DNA of 5,972 nucleotides from Candidatus Yonathbacteria bacterium CG17_big_fil_post_rev_8_21_14_2_50_43_9 (lineage in GTDB: Bacteria > Patescibacteriota > Minisyncoccia > Phycocordibacterales > UBA1550). Made by a program: the position numbers and the translations under genes. The DNA lies in NCBI GenBank assembly GCA_002771015.1, contig PCUO01000009.1, forward strand, positions 25,226 through 31,197, in the 5' to 3' direction. Positions within the stretch are counted from its first letter, which is position 1. Each line of letters opens with the position of its first letter. The notes below the pieces were generated by a model, which was not told where the DNA came from, did not search any database, and worked only from the letters and a program-made list of their open reading frames with translations. Shown piece after piece: positions 1-5,782 of the stretch.

Positions 1-328
1 TTTTCGCTGGAAGCTGTGCTCCTCCATCAATGGTCTCACCGAGGACATTGAAAAGTCGCCCGAGGACCGCCTCTCCCACAGGAACAGAAACAGGAGCGCC
101 GGTATTCTTGACCTCCACGTCGCGACGAAGACCCTCTGTAGAATCAAGAGCGATTGCGCGCACACGCCCAAGACCGAGGTGCTGCGCAACTTCAAGAGTA
201 ATTTTTCTCTTCTCCTTGTGCTCGCCAATCCACTCTACCGTAAGTGCGTGTTCTACCTCTGGAATGTTGTGCTCAAAATACACATCTACGACTGGTCCGA
301 CGATTTGTTTGATTTTTCCTGTGTTCAT
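1..328 (-). CDS. atpD: ATP synthase F1 subunit beta, N-terminal part (3' end outside window)
   Basis: Catalytic subunit of the F1 head, which makes ATP from ADP and phosphate using rotation driven by the Fo motor. Translating from the ATG at 328 gives 109 codons before the window edge. The protein begins MNTGKIKQIVGPVVDVYF and continues through LEVAQHLG, GLRRDVEV, VPVGEAVLGRLFNVLGE, the typical N-terminal beta-barrel of F-type beta subunits, ending just before the nucleotide-binding domain. The Walker A motif and catalytic residues lie outside the window, so integrity of the gene cannot be judged. It is the last gene of the visible operon and follows atpG after an unusually long 181-bp spacer. 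The only SD-like string, AGGAAA (343-348), sits 14 nt from the start, further than usual. Confidence 0.97.
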   Translation of the reverse strand, partial: MNTGKIKQIVGPVVDVYFEHNIPEVEHALTVEWIGEHKEKRKITLEVAQHLGLGRVRAIALDSTEGLRRDVEVKNTGAPVSVPVGEAVLGRLFNVLGETIDGGAQLPAK

Positions 329-509
329 GCTGATTATAATAATTTCCTGATAATACTACTTAATCGATTTATTTCCAAATGCTATATTTTGAGTCCAACC
401 TATTCAGGGAGTCATTTTCTTTTTCAGTGCCTTGCACAGCCTGACGAGGAGAGCAGAGCAAATTTTTAGAAAAAAATTATGCGCGTAATGAAAAAGGAAA
501 TGGCGAACG
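329..509 (-). other. Long atpG-atpD intergenic spacer
   Basis: This 181-bp stretch between atpG and atpD holds no convincing gene. It is AT-rich near atpD and has an imperfect inverted repeat near atpG, listed separately. A weak sigma70-like pair is visible (TTGGAA at 373-378, TATTAT at 350-355, 17-bp spacer). Transcription from it would start at about 343, leaving a leader of roughly 14 nt and removing most of the only SD-like sequence. No GC-rich hairpin with a U-run is present, so there is no sign that transcription stops before atpD. Confidence 0.6.
413..502 (-). repeat. Imperfect inverted repeat in the atpG-atpD spacer
   Basis: Arms at 413-426 (CATTTTCTTTTTCA on the plus strand) and 489-502 (TGAAAAAGGAAATG) are complementary at 13 of 14 positions, with 62 bp between them. 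In mRNA they could form a long-range stem beginning 7 nt after the atpG stop. The arms are purine/pyrimidine runs, so part of the match may be low-complexity chance. No flanking direct repeat was seen. Confidence 0.45.
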
Positions 510-1436
510 TCATTTCATCGCTTCAATGCCTCCGATAATTTCACTCATTTCTCTCGTTATAGCGCCTTGGCGGGCTTTGTTGTACTGGCGTGTGAGAGAG
601 AATGTAACTTCCTCGGCCTTGTCAGAAGCATTTCGCATCGCGACCATTCGAGCCGAATGTTCCGACGCCTTTGCTTCCAAAAAAGCATGGTGGAGTTCAA
701 TAGCGAGAAGTCTTGGGATAAGTGTTTCAAATACCGCCTCTGGCGATGGTTCAAACAAATAATCAGCTGGCGCAGATTCCTTTTCAATATCAACATTTGT
801 TTCAGCAAACGCGCCCTTCTCTGGCACGATACCTTTAATCATTGTTGTGAGTCCATCTACGGAAAGCGGGAGGAGCGTACGTGACACTGGCTCTTGATTA
901 AATGTTGAACGGAAATTTGTGTAAACGAGAATACATTCATCATACTTCCCTTTTGTAAACATTTCCGTAACCAATGAAACTACTCCATTAAAGTCACTGA
1001 TGGCGCTCTCGTCCTTCATCGTTTGAATATGCTTCTCAAGTAGGTATCCTCGACGCGCAAAAAACTCCTCACCTTTGCGACCAATTGCAAGGACTCCAAC
1101 GTTCTCACGAGAGACCATGCGTTCAGAAATTGCCGAGACTGCGCGCTTCGTAACCCCGCTGTTTAGCCCACCAGCTAGGCCCTTGTCACTTGTGACTACA
1201 ACAAGGAGGATTCGGCTAACTGGTCGAATCACCACAAGTGGGTGACGCTCAATATCCACAGAATGAGAAATGCGAGAAAGAATACGAAAGGCTGCAAGAG
1301 CATATGGGCGCGCGCTGAGTGCCGACATCTGCGCTTTACGCATCTTTACACCAGAAACAGCCTCCATAGCCTTTGTAACCTGGTGGGTCTTTTGGACTGA
1401 GCGTATTTTATCTTTTATTGCGCGGAGAGCTGACAT
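510..1436 (-). CDS. atpG: ATP synthase F1 subunit gamma
   Basis: Central rotor shaft of F1: its two terminal helices form a coiled coil inside the alpha3beta3 ring and couple c-ring rotation to catalysis. The 308-residue product shows the N-terminal signature (IKDKIRSVQKTHQVTKAMEA, about residues 7-26, then KMRKAQ), the Rossmann-like core motif TSDKGLAGGLN (82-92), and the C-terminal helix ASEHSARMVAMRNASDKA with YNKARQGAITREMSEIIGG. It is somewhat longer than the E. coli protein (about 287), but all landmarks are present. The ATG start gives the expected MSALRAIKDKI amino end. It lies 11 nt after the atpA TAG with no clear SD, so translational coupling to atpA is likely. The TGA stop shows that UGA is not reassigned here. 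Confidence 0.98.
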   Translation of the reverse strand: MSALRAIKDKIRSVQKTHQVTKAMEAVSGVKMRKAQMSALSARPYALAAFRILSRISHSVDIERHPLVVIRPVSRILLVVVTSDKGLAGGLNSGVTKRAVSAISERMVSRENVGVLAIGRKGEEFFARRGYLLEKHIQTMKDESAISDFNGVVSLVTEMFTKGKYDECILVYTNFRSTFNQEPVSRTLLPLSVDGLTTMIKGIVPEKGAFAETNVDIEKESAPADYLFEPSPEAVFETLIPRLLAIELHHAFLEAKASEHSARMVAMRNASDKAEEVTFSLTRQYNKARQGAITREMSEIIGGIEAMK

Positions 1437-1447
1437 ATTTTATTTAT

Positions 1448-3016
1448 CTACTTATGCGCTATAAATATCTCTGGGTGCGAAGTTGTAAAGTCCGCAAGCG
1501 CAGATTTAAGTTTTACCTCAGTCTCCTCTAGGATTGCGTGGTCTTTGCGAATCGCCTCCACAATAGCCTTTGCGTGGTGGTCAAAATATTCCATGAGCTT
1601 CTCTTCAAAGAGGTGCATATCTTCTACACGGACATTGTCGATGAAACCAGAAATGCCGGCGTAGATAACGATGACCTCCTTCTCAAATGAAAGTGGCTTG
1701 CCGTTTGTCTGCTTCAAGAGCTCTGAAAGGCGACGTCCACTTTCAATACGCTCCTTTGTTTCTTTATCAAGGTCTGATGCAAACTGCATAAACGCTTCAA
1801 GCTCACGGAACTGCGCAAGCTCAAGACGAATCTTCCCCGCAACCTTCTTCATCGCTTTTGTCTGCGCGTTTGAGCCCACACGAGAAACCGAGAGTCCCAC
1901 GTTTACTGCTGGTCGCATACCTTTGTTGAAAAGATCAGTATCCAAATAAATCTGTCCGTCCGTAATGGAAATCACGTTGGTAGGAATGTACGCTGACACG
2001 TCACCCTGCTGTGTTTCAATAATTGGGAGTGCGGTTAATGACCCACCACCAAGTTTTTCTGAAAGTTTCGCTGCGCGCTCTAGAAGGCGTGAGTGGAGAT
2101 AAAAAATATCTCCTGGGTACGCTTCGCGTCCTGGTGGACGGCGAAGAAGGAGTGACATCTGGCGGTATGCAACCGCGTGTTTGGAAAGATCATCGTAAAT
2201 TACGAGCGCGTCTTTCCCCTTCAACATAAAAAATTCACCGATTGTCGCGCCAGTAAATGGAGCGAGGTACTGGAGAGCCGCGGCGTCTGATGCACCTGCA
2301 ACTACAACAATTGTGTACGCCATAGCGCCACGCTCCTCGAGGTCTCCCACAATGCGCGCAATCTTTGATTCCTTTTGACCGATAGCAACGTAAATACAAA
2401 TTGGGCGAGTTTCTTTTGGCTCGGTTATTTGGTTTAAAATTGTATCAAGAGCAATTGCGGTCTTGCCTGTGCCACGGTCACCAATGATGAGCTCGCGCTG
2501 TCCACGACCAACTGGAACCATAGAGTCAATCGCCTTGATACCTGTGTGGATAGGAGTGTTCACTCCTGCTCGGTCAATCACGCCAAACGCGATGCGCTCA
2601 ATAGACATTCTATCTTCCTCCTTTATAGCGCCTTTGCCATCAATAGGTTCACCGAGCGCGTTCACCACACGGCCCACCATACCATTTGATACAGGCATAG
2701 AAAGTGTTTCCCCTGTACCTTTGACTACCATACCCTCAACAATGCGCTCAGCTCCTGACAAAATAACTGCCTTCACGTAGTCCTCTTCAAGGTTGAGCAC
2801 GAAGCCAACAATAGGTTCTGCATCAATAGTATCTTTAAGCGCCTGTTTCCCAGCTGGTTCAAAAACAACCATTTCTGCCATCATCGCGCCCTTGAGTCCA
2901 TCAATCTCGGCAATACCGTCTCCGGCTTTTACCACAGTACCAACACGCTCCACCGATGTCTTTTGCTCAAGCGCTTCAATTTCATTTCTGATTTTTTCTA
3001 TAAGTATGGTATTCAT
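1448..3016 (-). CDS. atpA: ATP synthase F1 subunit alpha
   Basis: Non-catalytic nucleotide-binding subunit of the alpha3beta3 head; it supplies the arginine finger to the beta catalytic sites. The product is 522 residues (about 513 in E. coli). An N-terminal helix (1-20), which in this family meets delta, precedes the beta-barrel. Walker A is GDRGTGKT (179-186) with K185 and T186. Walker B-region [13 protein letters not shown] (274-286), [14 protein letters not shown] (290-303) and arginine-finger motif [14 protein letters not shown] with R379 follow. The helical C-terminal domain is complete. Two residues differ from the common family pattern: Gly182 replaces the usual Walker A Gln, and LKQTNGKP has Asn438 where LKQxQ is usual. 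The start follows from homology. Its ATG overlaps the right-hand direct repeat of the putative inserted element, and there is no SD. Confidence 0.98.
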   Translation of the reverse strand: MNTILIEKIRNEIEALEQKTSVERVGTVVKAGDGIAEIDGLKGAMMAEMVVFEPAGKQALKDTIDAEPIVGFVLNLEEDYVKAVILSGAERIVEGMVVKGTGETLSMPVSNGMVGRVVNALGEPIDGKGAIKEEDRMSIERIAFGVIDRAGVNTPIHTGIKAIDSMVPVGRGQRELIIGDRGTGKTAIALDTILNQITEPKETRPICIYVAIGQKESKIARIVGDLEERGAMAYTIVVVAGASDAAALQYLAPFTGATIGEFFMLKGKDALVIYDDLSKHAVAYRQMSLLLRRPPGREAYPGDIFYLHSRLLERAAKLSEKLGGGSLTALPIIETQQGDVSAYIPTNVISITDGQIYLDTDLFNKGMRPAVNVGLSVSRVGSNAQTKAMKKVAGKIRLELAQFRELEAFMQFASDLDKETKERIESGRRLSELLKQTNGKPLSFEKEVIVIYAGISGFIDNVRVEDMHLFEEKLMEYFDHHAKAIVEAIRKDHAILEETEVKLKSALADFTTSHPEIFIAHK

Positions 3017-3029
3017 CCCATTAGAGGTA

Positions 3030-3048
3030 GGAAATGCTAGGCATTTCC
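3030..3048 (-). repeat. Perfect 8-bp hairpin upstream of atpA
   Basis: GGAAATGC (3030-3037) and GCATTTCC (3041-3048) flank a 3-nt loop. The hairpin lies one base inside the right-hand terminal repeat of the putative element. In mRNA it forms 14 nt before the atpA ATG. It lacks a following U-run, so it is not an intrinsic terminator. It could stack with or compete with the long-range stem formed by the element ends. Confidence 0.7.
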
Positions 3049-3052
3049 GTAG

Positions 3053-3142
3053 TTATCTTGTAATAATTAGCAATAATAGCACATCTCTTTTAAGAGCCCG
3101 ACGAGTACATAATTTAACTGTGTGACCTCTAACGGGATTCAT
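3053..3142 (-). other. Possible upstream reading frame (29 codons) in the atpH-atpA spacer
   Basis: The left copy of the duplicated ATGAAT provides an ATG at 3142, 7 nt after the atpH stop. From it an open frame of 29 codons (starting MNPVRGHTVK) runs to a TAA at 3053-3055, ending 36 nt before the true atpA start. If the spacer is an insertion, this ATG is the former atpA start position, now a decoy for ribosomes leaving atpH. Its product resembles no protein I know, and translation is unproven. Confidence 0.3.
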
Positions 3143-3149
3143 GTTGGTT

Positions 3150-3557
3150 CTAGTTAGTAATGTTTCTGTAAAGTTCGACTAGGGATTTCTTGTAGCTGCC
3201 GTCTACCAAAGTGTCTTTCGTTCGTATCTGGAATCCTCCGACGATTGATTCGTCCACAACATCGCGCCTTGTCGCACCTTTGGGAATAATCCCCTCCTTT
3301 TCATAATGGTCGTACGCGTGCGCCCATTTGCCCACACTTTTGTTGTCAGCAGTTACTAGGATGACTTCGTTTCTATCTCTTTCACGAGTTACTATTTTCC
3401 CAAACTCATGGGCAACAAAAGGTAGCAGACCATCGTGTCCGCGCGCGGAGACAACCTTGCGAAAATGCGTAAAGATTTTTCGAGAATCGCTTTCGTTCTT
3501 AACGTGTTTTCCATTAAGCGCTCCGTAGAGTGCCTCTGCGTACCATGATGCTTTCAT
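3150..3557 (-). CDS. atpH: ATP synthase F1 subunit delta (short form)
   Basis: Peripheral-stalk subunit that ties the top of the alpha3beta3 head to the b dimer so the head does not spin with the rotor. Identity rests on the C-terminal signature VDESIVGGFQIRTKDTLVDGS (residues 101-121), matching the family pattern of a GGF core followed by D-x(5)-DGS, on the N-terminal YAEALYGAL, and on its place between atpF and atpA. At 135 residues it is about 40 shorter than the E. coli protein (177), and most of the loss falls in the N-terminal helical bundle that binds alpha. The frame is intact, so this looks like lineage compaction rather than decay. It starts at ATG 3555-3557, 4 nt after the atpF stop, in the context TAACGGGATGAA without a canonical SD; coupling to atpF is likely. 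Confidence 0.93.
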   Translation of the reverse strand: MKASWYAEALYGALNGKHVKNESDSRKIFTHFRKVVSARGHDGLLPFVAHEFGKIVTRERDRNEVILVTADNKSVGKWAHAYDHYEKEGIIPKGATRRDVVDESIVGGFQIRTKDTLVDGSYKKSLVELYRNITN

Positions 3558-3561
3558 CCCG

Positions 3562-4017
3562 TTATTTCTTAAGCGCTCCTTGACTAAGGATTTTCTCCGC
3601 GGAAAGGACAGCCATGCGCGCGACCTCGCGCTCGGCTTTTTGAATCATTTCTTCGCGATCGCGCGCAGTACGACGCTCGGCTTCGTTCAAAAGATGCACC
3701 GCCTTTTGATGCGCGTCTTTCATTATTGTAATCTCCGAAGTTTCCGCGTGCTTCTTTGCTGAGTCTATAATATCATCACCTTTCATTGTGGCCTCGCGTA
3801 TAATACGCGCTTTTTCAGCTTCCGCTTCACCCAGCTGACGGTCGGCTTCTTCTGCATCCTGAATGGCGCGCTCAATCTTTTTTCTGCGCACATCCACCAT
3901 CGCTAGAACTGGCTTGTACAAGAAGATGTACAGAACAAGCAAAAGCAGACCAAAGTTAATCATCTGCACAACAAGGAGCTTCCAGTTGATTCCAAATACG
4001 TCGAGAATTTGCTCCAT
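3562..4017 (-). CDS. atpF: ATP synthase Fo subunit b
   Basis: Membrane-anchored peripheral stalk subunit, working as a dimer that links subunit a to delta and alpha. The 151-residue product (156 in E. coli) has a short amino end, one hydrophobic membrane helix (about residues 14-36, with NFGLLLLVLYIFLYKPV), then the characteristic basic turn DVRRKKIERAI. After that comes a long charged helix rich in Ala, Glu, Lys and Arg, including EAEAEKARIIREA, expected to form the parallel coiled coil reaching the F1 head. It ends ILSQGALKK. It begins 19 nt after atpE, with an AT-rich, SD-less leader, and is followed after 4 nt by atpH. Confidence 0.96.
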   Translation of the reverse strand: MEQILDVFGINWKLLVVQMINFGLLLLVLYIFLYKPVLAMVDVRRKKIERAIQDAEEADRQLGEAEAEKARIIREATMKGDDIIDSAKKHAETSEITIMKDAHQKAVHLLNEAERRTARDREEMIQKAEREVARMAVLSAEKILSQGALKK

Positions 4018-4036
4018 AATTAACGAATGATTTTAA

Positions 4037-4276
<240 letters not shown>

Positions 4277-4325
4277 TTAACTACTGTTATTAAATACTCA
4301 CTGTTTGTTTAATTTACTTCGTCGC

Positions 4326-4355
4326 AATATATCATCCGTCAGTCAAAGGTCACAA
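4326..4355 (-). promoter_or_regulatory. Candidate internal promoter for atpE
   Basis: In mRNA sense, TTGTGA (4350-4355) and TATATT (4326-4331) are separated by 18 bp. A TGA directly before the -10 (4332-4334) makes an extended -10, TGATATATT. Transcription would start near 4319, giving an atpE leader of about 55 nt. An internal promoter would suit the high copy number of subunit c. The -35 match is moderate and nothing here proves use. Confidence 0.4.
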
Positions 4356-4362
4356 GTGTCTA

Positions 4363-4389
4363 GGGCCAAGCCCCGAATCTGGTGATTCG
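4363..4389 (-). repeat. Two abutting hairpins in the atpB-atpE spacer
   Basis: CGAATC (4374-4379) pairs with GATTCG (4384-4389) across a 4-nt loop. Directly beside it, GGGC (4363-4366) pairs with GCCC (4370-4373) across a 3-nt loop. The two stems abut without a gap and could stack coaxially in RNA. They lie just upstream of the candidate atpE promoter. Confidence 0.55.
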
Positions 4390-4443
4390 AAAGTCAAAAG
4401 CGAATGCAAATTTGACGCGAGTATTTTCAGACTTTTGACTTTC
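4389..4443 (-). repeat. 12-bp perfect inverted repeat
   Basis: GAAAGTCAAAAG at 4389-4400 is the exact reverse complement of CTTTTGACTTTC at 4432-4443, with 31 bp between. It shares the AGTCAAAAG core with the tandem repeat next to it. An extra partial inverted copy lies at 4341-4348. Confidence 0.75.
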
Positions 4444-4455
4444 ATACTTTTGACT
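4426..4455 (-). repeat. Tandem 15-bp direct repeat
   Basis: Two adjoining 15-bp units, TTCAGACTTTTGACT (4426-4440) and TTCATACTTTTGACT (4441-4455), differ at one position. They start 4 bp from the atpB stop. The second unit overlaps the palindrome GACTAGTC (4452-4459). Confidence 0.85.
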
Positions 4456-4459
4456 AGTC

Positions 4460-5203
4460 TTAATGCGCCTCGGTAATCGCCATCTTCACAAAGAAAAGCG
4501 TGAGGAGCGCGAAGATCGCCGCCTGTATGAAACCGACGAAGACCTCAAAGAGCATGATGGGAACTGGTAACACAATGGGAACAAAATGTTGAATAACTAT
4601 GATCATCACCTCTCCCGCAAAGATATTACCAAAGAGACGAAATGAGTACGATACTAATCGCGCCACTTCAGAAAATAGTTCTATAATTCCCACCATAAAC
4701 CCTAGGGCAGAACTAACATTAACAAATTTCTTCCCATATCTCAAGAAGCCCAATGTTGCCACCCCAGCAACCTCTATTACTATGAATGCGATTACGGTTA
4801 GAGCTAGTGTTGTATTGAGGTCCGTATTCATTGAGCGAAGTAGCGGAATAAACTCCCCGTGAGCATTTGCCCATCCAATACTTCCTATCCCAGGGGTAAA
4901 TTCAATGATATTTGCGGTAAAAATAAAAAGGAAGATAGTGAGAATTAACGGGAAAAGCTGGCGCGCCAGCTTTTCGTTTCCAAGAGTTTCTGTCATGTAG
5001 TCTAGAATTCCAACAAAAAGCGTCTCTACGAGAGTTTGTAAACGCCCTGGAATTAGAGCGAGTTTTCTTCGCACAAAAAAAGTAAGCGCTACCAAAAGGA
5101 AAAAAACAGCGAAGCTCATCAGCATCGTGTTTGTAATTGGGATTCCCCAAAGTGTGCCTATTTGTTCAGCGGAGAGCGAGATGTGGATACTTTTTTCTGC
5201 CAT
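4460..5203 (-). CDS. atpB: ATP synthase Fo subunit a
   Basis: Membrane stator that forms the two ion half-channels against the c-ring. The 247-residue product has about five hydrophobic segments. The essential arginine is Arg189 in SFRLFGNIFAGEVM (E. coli Arg210). The last helix carries GFIQAAIFALLTLFFVKMA with Gln227 at the position of the family's conserved Gln. The mid-protein NTDLNTTLAL (126-135) matches the usual polar entry to a membrane helix. The length fits compact bacterial forms. It begins at ATG 5201-5203 without an SD and only about 6 nt after the predicted transcription start, so the message may be nearly leaderless. A perfect 24-bp palindrome lies within codons near residues 77-84. 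First gene of the operon; ends TAA. Confidence 0.97.
   Translation of the reverse strand: MAEKSIHISLSAEQIGTLWGIPITNTMLMSFAVFFLLVALTFFVRRKLALIPGRLQTLVETLFVGILDYMTETLGNEKLARQLFPLILTIFLFIFTANIIEFTPGIGSIGWANAHGEFIPLLRSMNTDLNTTLALTVIAFIVIEVAGVATLGFLRYGKKFVNVSSALGFMVGIIELFSEVARLVSYSFRLFGNIFAGEVMIIVIQHFVPIVLPVPIMLFEVFVGFIQAAIFALLTLFFVKMAITEAH
4952..4975. repeat. Perfect 24-bp palindrome inside atpB
   Basis: All 12 base pairs around the centre (between 4963 and 4964) are complementary: GAAAAGCTGGCG followed by CGCCAGCTTTTC. In mRNA it would form a 10-bp stem with a CGCG loop. It encodes atpB residues E77 to F84 (EKLARQLF), just before a membrane helix. No U-run follows, so it is not a standard terminator. 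Confidence 0.9.
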
Positions 5204-5215
5204 ATGACTGCGCGC

Positions 5216-5244
5216 ATTCTAGCAGAAACTTGAGCTGACTTCAA
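5216..5244 (-). promoter_or_regulatory. Probable main promoter of the atp operon
   Basis: In mRNA sense, TTGAAG (5239-5244), a 17-bp spacer and TAGAAT (5216-5221), with TGC (5222-5224) forming an extended -10, TGCTAGAAT. This is the best sigma70-like match in the window and sits directly before atpB. Transcription should start near 5209, leaving about 6 nt before the ATG. A 7-bp imperfect hairpin (5237-5243 with 5248-5254, one G-U pair) overlaps the -35 and might be an operator or a leftover end signal of the upstream gene. Confidence 0.65.
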
Positions 5245-5284
5245 CAATGAAGCCGAAACACACATTAATCAGTAGGTGTTGGTG

Positions 5285-5782
5285 TTAAACCACTAAAATA
5301 CGGTATACAGCAACTCCAAAAGCGATAGTTACATTGAGCGACTCCTTTGTGCCGAGCATCGGGATTTCTGCTATAATATCGCTTTGAGTAAGGACATCAT
5401 TTGAAATACCAATAACCTCCGCGCCAATCACAAACGCAACCATTTCCTTTCCGTTCACACTCACCTCTTTATAATCCACTCCCTTCTCGTCCTGCTCAAA
5501 CGCAATAATAAAATACTTTTCTTTCTTTAATTTTTTTACGCATTCAAATGTGCTTTCTATATATTCCCATTTCACAGTATCCTCAGCGCCTAGCGCGACT
5601 TTTGCAAAATCTTTTCTTAGCTCACCTTTTTTATCAAGAGGAGTTGGCGTTGTTCCGCACAAATATATTTTCTCTATGCCAACCGCATTTGCAGTGCGAA
5701 AAATAGAGCCTACATTGTAAACACTGCGAAGGTTGTCTAGCACTACAACAGCCTTCTTTTTTTTAACTGTTGCGTGTTCCAC
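5285..5782 (-). CDS. SpoU/TrmH-family RNA 2'-O-methyltransferase
   Basis: SPOUT-class enzyme that transfers a methyl group from S-adenosylmethionine to a ribose 2'-OH in tRNA or rRNA. All three family motifs are visible (numbering from the GTG start): motif 1 LDNLRSVYNVGSIFRTANAVG with Asn23 and Arg29, motif 2 VIGAEVIGIS with Glu122, and motif 3 IPMLGTKESLNVTIAFGVAVY. Motifs 2 and 3 build the knotted cofactor site. At 165 residues it is a minimal catalytic domain without an added RNA-binding domain, so the substrate cannot be named; TrmH- or TrmL-like tRNA modification is plausible. I chose GTG 5780-5782, which overlaps the preceding gene by 20 bp. A TTG at 5860 would add 26 residues unlike the family. 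It ends 81 bp before atpB. Confidence 0.88.
   Translation of the reverse strand: MEHATVKKKKAVVVLDNLRSVYNVGSIFRTANAVGIEKIYLCGTTPTPLDKKGELRKDFAKVALGAEDTVKWEYIESTFECVKKLKKEKYFIIAFEQDEKGVDYKEVSVNGKEMVAFVIGAEVIGISNDVLTQSDIIAEIPMLGTKESLNVTIAFGVAVYRILVV

Larger units (their letters stand above)
3011..3142 (-). mobile_element. Putative MITE-like insertion between atpH and atpA, with target duplication
   Basis: A 120-bp core (3017-3136) is bounded by 12-bp terminal inverted repeats that match at 11 of 12 positions: CCCATTAGAGGT at 3017-3028 and ACCTCTAACGGG at 3125-3136. Immediately outside both ends is the same 6-bp direct repeat ATTCAT (3011-3016 and 3137-3142), the form of a target-site duplication. 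In mRNA sense this is ATGAAT, the first two codons of atpA. Collapsing the duplication leaves the atpH stop, AACCAAC, then the atpA ATG: a 7-nt gap like its neighbours. The core encodes no transposase, so it would be a non-autonomous element. Alternatively it is an ordinary regulatory spacer whose symmetry arose by chance or selection. Genome copies were not examined. Confidence 0.55.

Noticed and set aside
350..378. Promoter for atpD (TTGGAA, 17 bp, TATTAT)
   Set aside because: AT-rich chance matches are common, and its start would delete most of the only SD-like sequence; too weak to list as a feature.
461..478. Inverted repeat AATTTTT / AAAAATT in the atpG-atpD spacer as a terminator
   Set aside because: The stem is only A-T pairs, with no GC content; too weak for termination and expected in AT-rich sequence.
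510..512. Alternative genetic code with UGA as glycine, as in some CPR lineages
   Set aside because: TGA ends atpG exactly at the family's normal C-terminus, and no in-frame TGA interrupts the other genes.
1671..3125. Several plus-strand open frames antisense to atpA, atpG and others
   Set aside because: They are low-complexity shadows of strongly conserved genes on the other strand and show no family features of their own.
3912..3940. GCTTGT / ACAAGC inverted repeat within atpF
   Set aside because: Only 6 bp with a long loop inside coding sequence; expected by chance.
4363..4389. Intrinsic terminator between atpB and atpE
   Set aside because: Hairpins are present, but no U-run follows and the downstream genes belong to the same complex.
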